Shown: in pieces, positions 30,186 through 32,723 of the stretch
Layout of the letters: the number at the start of each line of letters is the position of its first letter
Position numbering within the stretch: position 1 is the first letter of the stretch
DNA from: Gemmatimonadaceae bacterium
Lineage (GTDB): Bacteria > Gemmatimonadota > Gemmatimonadetes > Gemmatimonadales > Gemmatimonadaceae
Length of the DNA stretch: 32,723 bases
NCBI GenBank assembly: GCA_025449955.1
Contig: JANWIK010000002.1
Location: forward strand, 1-32,723
Direction of reading: 5' to 3'
The notes under the pieces: generated by a model
Seen by the model: the letters and a program-made list of their open reading frames with translations, nothing else
What the model was told of the DNA's origin: nothing
Database searches by the model: none
Program-made: the position numbers and the translations under genes

Positions 30186-32723
30186 CGATCCAGACATCAA
30201 ATACTTTTTCGTCCGCCGCCCGATCTTTGCGGCGGTCATCTCGATCGCGATCGTCCTCCTCGGCATTTTCTCGCTGCATTCGCTACCCATCGACCTCTAT
30301 CCGCGCATCACGCCCCCCGTGGTGCAGGTCACCGCCGTGTATCCGGGCGCGACCGCGCAAGACGTCGCGAACGCCGTCGCCGCGCCGATCGAGCAGCAGT
30401 TGTCCGGCATCCCCGGGCTCCTCTACTACAAGTCGTCGAACGCCAGCGACGGCTCGATGAATTTGCAGATCTATTTCGACATCTCGCGCGATCAGGATCT
30501 CGCGGCCGTCGATGTGCAGAACCAGATCAAGTTGGCCGAGCCGCAATTGCCGCAGGAGGTCGTGCGCAACGGCATCACCGTCAAGAAGGCGCAGACCAAC
30601 ATCCTCATGGGCGTCGCACTGACGTCCGATGACCCGCGCTACGACGCCGGCTACCTCAGCAATTACGCCGAGATCTACATTCAGGACGAGCTCAGACGGC
30701 TGCCCGGCGTCGGCGACGCCTCCACGTTCGGCCAGGCCGACCTCTCGATGTTGATCGACCTGGCCCCCGACCGGCTCGCCCAACTTGGCCTAACGGTCTC
30801 CGATGTGGCCGCCGCGATCTCCGAGCAGAATACCACCAATCCGGCGGGGCGCATCGGCCGCGAACCGTCGCCGCCAGGCACCCAGCTCACCATTCCGGTC
30901 ACCACCCTCGGCCGCCTAACGGATCCGAAGGAGTACGAGAACATCATCGTCCGCGCTCGGCCCGATGGCTCGATCGTGCGGGTGGGCGACCTCGGCCGGG
31001 TGAGCATGGGCCAGCGCGACTACGACCTCTCCGGCCGCCTCGATGGCAAGCCGAGTGCACTCATCTTGGTGTACCTGCGGCCGGGCGCCAGCACGCTCGA
31101 CGTCGACAAAGCGGTCGTCGCCCGGATGGAGCAGCTCTCCCGAACGTTCCCCCAGGGCGTCCACTGGTCGGTGCCCTTCGATACGACGCCGTTCATCACC
31201 CAGTCGATCAAGGAAGTCGTCCAGACGCTGGTCGAAGCGCTCCTCCTCGTCACGCTCGTCGTCTTCATTTTTCTCCAGAGCTGGCGTGCCACACTCATTC
31301 CGTTAGTCGCGGTCCCCGTATCGATTCTTGGCGCGTTCTTCGGAATGCGCGTGCTCGGCTTCTCGATCAATCTTCTCACGCTATTCGGCCTCGTGCTCGC
31401 GATTGGCATCGTGGTCGATGACGCCATCGTCGTGATCGAGAACGTGGACCGGATCATGGCCGCGGAACACGTGCGCCCGGCGGTCGCCGCCGATCGCGCC
31501 ATCCGCCAAGTGGCCAGCGCGCTCGTGGCGATCGTGCTCGTGTTGTGCGCCGTGTTCATCCCGGTAGCCTTCGTCGGCGGCATCACCGGCCAGATGTACA
31601 AGCAGTTTGCAATCACGATTGTCGTCTCGGTGATCATCTCCGGGATCGTGGCGCTCAGCCTCACGCCGGCGCTGTGCGCCGTGTTGCTACGACACGAGTC
31701 GACGGAGCACCAAACCGGGTTCTTCGGATGGTTCAACAGGCGATTTGCCAGCGTGACGAACCGCTACATCCACGGCGTCGAACACGCGCTCGATCACGCG
31801 CGGCCATGGGTGGCGGCGTTCGCTGTCATTGTGGTCCTCATCGTCGTGATGCGGCGCGTGGTGCCGACAGCGTTCTTGCAGACGGAAGACAAGGGGTACT
31901 TCGCCATCTCCGTTGAGCTCCCAGACGACGCATCACTGCAGCGCACGGACCTCGTGGTGCACAATGTCGAAGCGTTCCTGATGAAGCAGCCGGGAGTGAA
32001 CCACGTGTTGTCGCTCGTCGGCTTGAGCCTCATTCAAGGCGCGAACCAGAGCAGCTCGGCCACGATGTTCGTCAACCTGAAACCATGGGACGAGCGCCAG
32101 AGCGCGGCCGCGATCCTCGATCGTGCGAACGCGCAGTTTTTCCGCAATCCTGACGCGCTCGTGTTCGGCTTCAACCTCCCCGAGATTCCCGGGATCGGCG
32201 TCACGTCCGGGCTCGAGCTCAATTTGCAAGACCACGGCATCAACGACCTGCAGCGGTTTGCAGCGGTCGCGAATGAGTTCGCGAGCGACGCGAACAAGCT
32301 GCCGAGCGTGCAGCAGGCGCGCGCGTCGATCCGTGTCAACGTTCCGCAGCTCTATGTCGACGTGGATCGCGCCAAGGCCAAGTCACTCGGCGTCTCGCTC
32401 ACCGACCTGTTTCAAACATTGCAATCGTTGCTCGGGACGCTGTACGTGAACGACTTCAACCTGTACGGCAAAACGTATCGCGTGCAGGTCCAGGCGCAGG
32501 AACCGTATCGCGAACAACCGCAGGATATCGGCGGTCTCTTCGTGCGCGGAAACGGTCCGCAACTGATACCGGTGTCGTCGCTGACCACGGTGCGATTCCG
32601 CAGCGGACCGAACATCGTGACGCGGTTCAACGGCTTCACGTCCGCGTTGATCACGGCCTCACCGGGGCCGGGGAAGAGCTCGGGCGAGATGCTCGCGGCC
32701 ATCGACCAGCTGGTGCAAAGCAA
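30178..32723 (+). CDS. RND multidrug efflux permease (AcrB/MexB family), cut by right window edge
   Basis: 848 residues visible of an expected 1030-1060; the frame is open to the edge. It starts MTNDPDIKYFFVRRPIFAAV, and TM1 follows directly. Porter domain features LPIDLYPRITPPVVQVTAVY and YPGATAQDV. The TM4 proton-relay pair is D414-D415 in GIVVDDAIVVIENV (D407/D408 in AcrB). FIFLQSWRATLIPLVAVPVS and the second porter half after about residue 560 are also present. It is a proton-driven exporter of drugs or other amphiphiles working with the adaptor encoded just upstream. Specificity cannot be read. Confidence 0.95.
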   Translation, partial: MTNDPDIKYFFVRRPIFAAVISIAIVLLGIFSLHSLPIDLYPRITPPVVQVTAVYPGATAQDVANAVAAPIEQQLSGIPGLLYYKSSNASDGSMNLQIYFDISRDQDLAAVDVQNQIKLAEPQLPQEVVRNGITVKKAQTNILMGVALTSDDPRYDAGYLSNYAEIYIQDELRRLPGVGDASTFGQADLSMLIDLAPDRLAQLGLTVSDVAAAISEQNTTNPAGRIGREPSPPGTQLTIPVTTLGRLTDPKEYENIIVRARPDGSIVRVGDLGRVSMGQRDYDLSGRLDGKPSALILVYLRPGASTLDVDKAVVARMEQLSRTFPQGVHWSVPFDTTPFITQSIKEVVQTLVEALLLVTLVVFIFLQSWRATLIPLVAVPVSILGAFFGMRVLGFSINLLTLFGLVLAIGIVVDDAIVVIENVDRIMAAEHVRPAVAADRAIRQVASALVAIVLVLCAVFIPVAFVGGITGQMYKQFAITIVVSVIISGIVALSLTPALCAVLLRHESTEHQTGFFGWFNRRFASVTNRYIHGVEHALDHARPWVAAFAVIVVLIVVMRRVVPTAFLQTEDKGYFAISVELPDDASLQRTDLVVHNVEAFLMKQPGVNHVLSLVGLSLIQGANQSSSATMFVNLKPWDERQSAAAILDRANAQFFRNPDALVFGFNLPEIPGIGVTSGLELNLQDHGINDLQRFAAVANEFASDANKLPSVQQARASIRVNVPQLYVDVDRAKAKSLGVSLTDLFQTLQSLLGTLYVNDFNLYGKTYRVQVQAQEPYREQPQDIGGLFVRGNGPQLIPVSSLTTVRFRSGPNIVTRFNGFTSALITASPGPGKSSGEMLAAIDQLVQS

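Larger units (their letters stand above)
765..30921. repeat. Dispersed octamer GCCTAACG (19 copies, both strands)
   Basis: Plus-strand copies start at 765, 1176, 1449, 6245, 7687, 7887, 8789, 9759, 10215, 18979, 20033, 21191, 21320, 25006, 25369, 30788 and 30914; the reverse complement starts at 3038 and 3664. All lie in coding sequence. For about 67% GC, base composition alone predicts roughly one copy. Function unknown. Confidence 0.65.

Noticed and set aside
1-32723. Sigma-54 (-24/-12) promoters, tRNA or rRNA genes, transposases, riboswitches
   Set aside because: No convincing match was seen by eye; in particular there is no recognisable thiamine riboswitch ahead of thiE, where the 2-nt gap leaves no room for one outside aroH.

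Overview
The window is high-GC (about two-thirds GC by eye), densely coding bacterial DNA from a Gram-negative-type organism: it has outer-membrane barrels, lipoproteins and an RND efflux pump. GTG/TTG starts are common, and so are 4-nt stop/start overlaps. The gene set, plus a tiny Lys/Arg-rich histone-tail-like protein, suggests a soil bacterium of the Gemmatimonadota or a neighbouring deep lineage. That placement is an inference; no rRNA or tRNA gene is present to confirm it.

Layout. (1) 1-5036, minus strand: one tightly packed operon of NtrY-like sensor kinase, small one-helix membrane protein, NtrC-type sigma-54 activator, outer-membrane barrel with a beta-helix-like front end, and the start of a secreted DUF4390-like protein cut by the left edge. 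(2) 5235-10366, plus strand: four overlapping genes, acyl-CoA synthetase, NYN/LOTUS RNA-associated protein, alkyladenine DNA glycosylase and M19 dipeptidase. (3) 10441-11708: a secreted barrel protein on the minus strand with a classic terminator, then a stand-alone HIRAN-like protein on the plus strand. (4) 11705-16331, minus strand: the threonine-to-glycine pair tdh-kbl, an SDR lacking the YxxxK pair, and a phytoene-desaturase-like flavoprotein. (5) 16332-17510: a gene-poor stretch with a 30-aa basic protein and a 55-aa unknown protein converging on one bidirectional terminator. (6) 17510-20133: a methyltransferase-like protein, a CDF metal exporter, and mutM divergent from the exporter. (7) 20294-23541, minus strand: GH20 hexosaminidase and RlmI-type rRNA methyltransferase. 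(8) 23744-24735: thiE and aroH, divergent with only 2 nt between start codons. (9) 24751-27525, minus strand: rho-ruvX-mltG. (10) 27719 to the right edge, plus strand: an M50 membrane protease, then an RND adaptor lipoprotein and RND permease cut by the edge.

Most genes are housekeeping or ordinary accessory genes. I did not find a defence island, prophage, CRISPR array, transposase or biosynthetic cluster. The signals that stand out are: (a) an octamer, GCCTAACG, seen 19 times in coding sequence on both strands and forcing the rare Leu codons TTA and CTA; (b) a purine-rich, palindrome-bearing repeat family at two loci, one read in frame as an N-terminal extension of RuvX; (c) the kinase/regulator/outer-membrane operon; (d) the NYN protein with two LOTUS-like segments; (e) a perfect 15-bp hairpin over codons 2-13 of the DNA glycosylase gene; and (f) paired palindromes in the RND operon leader.
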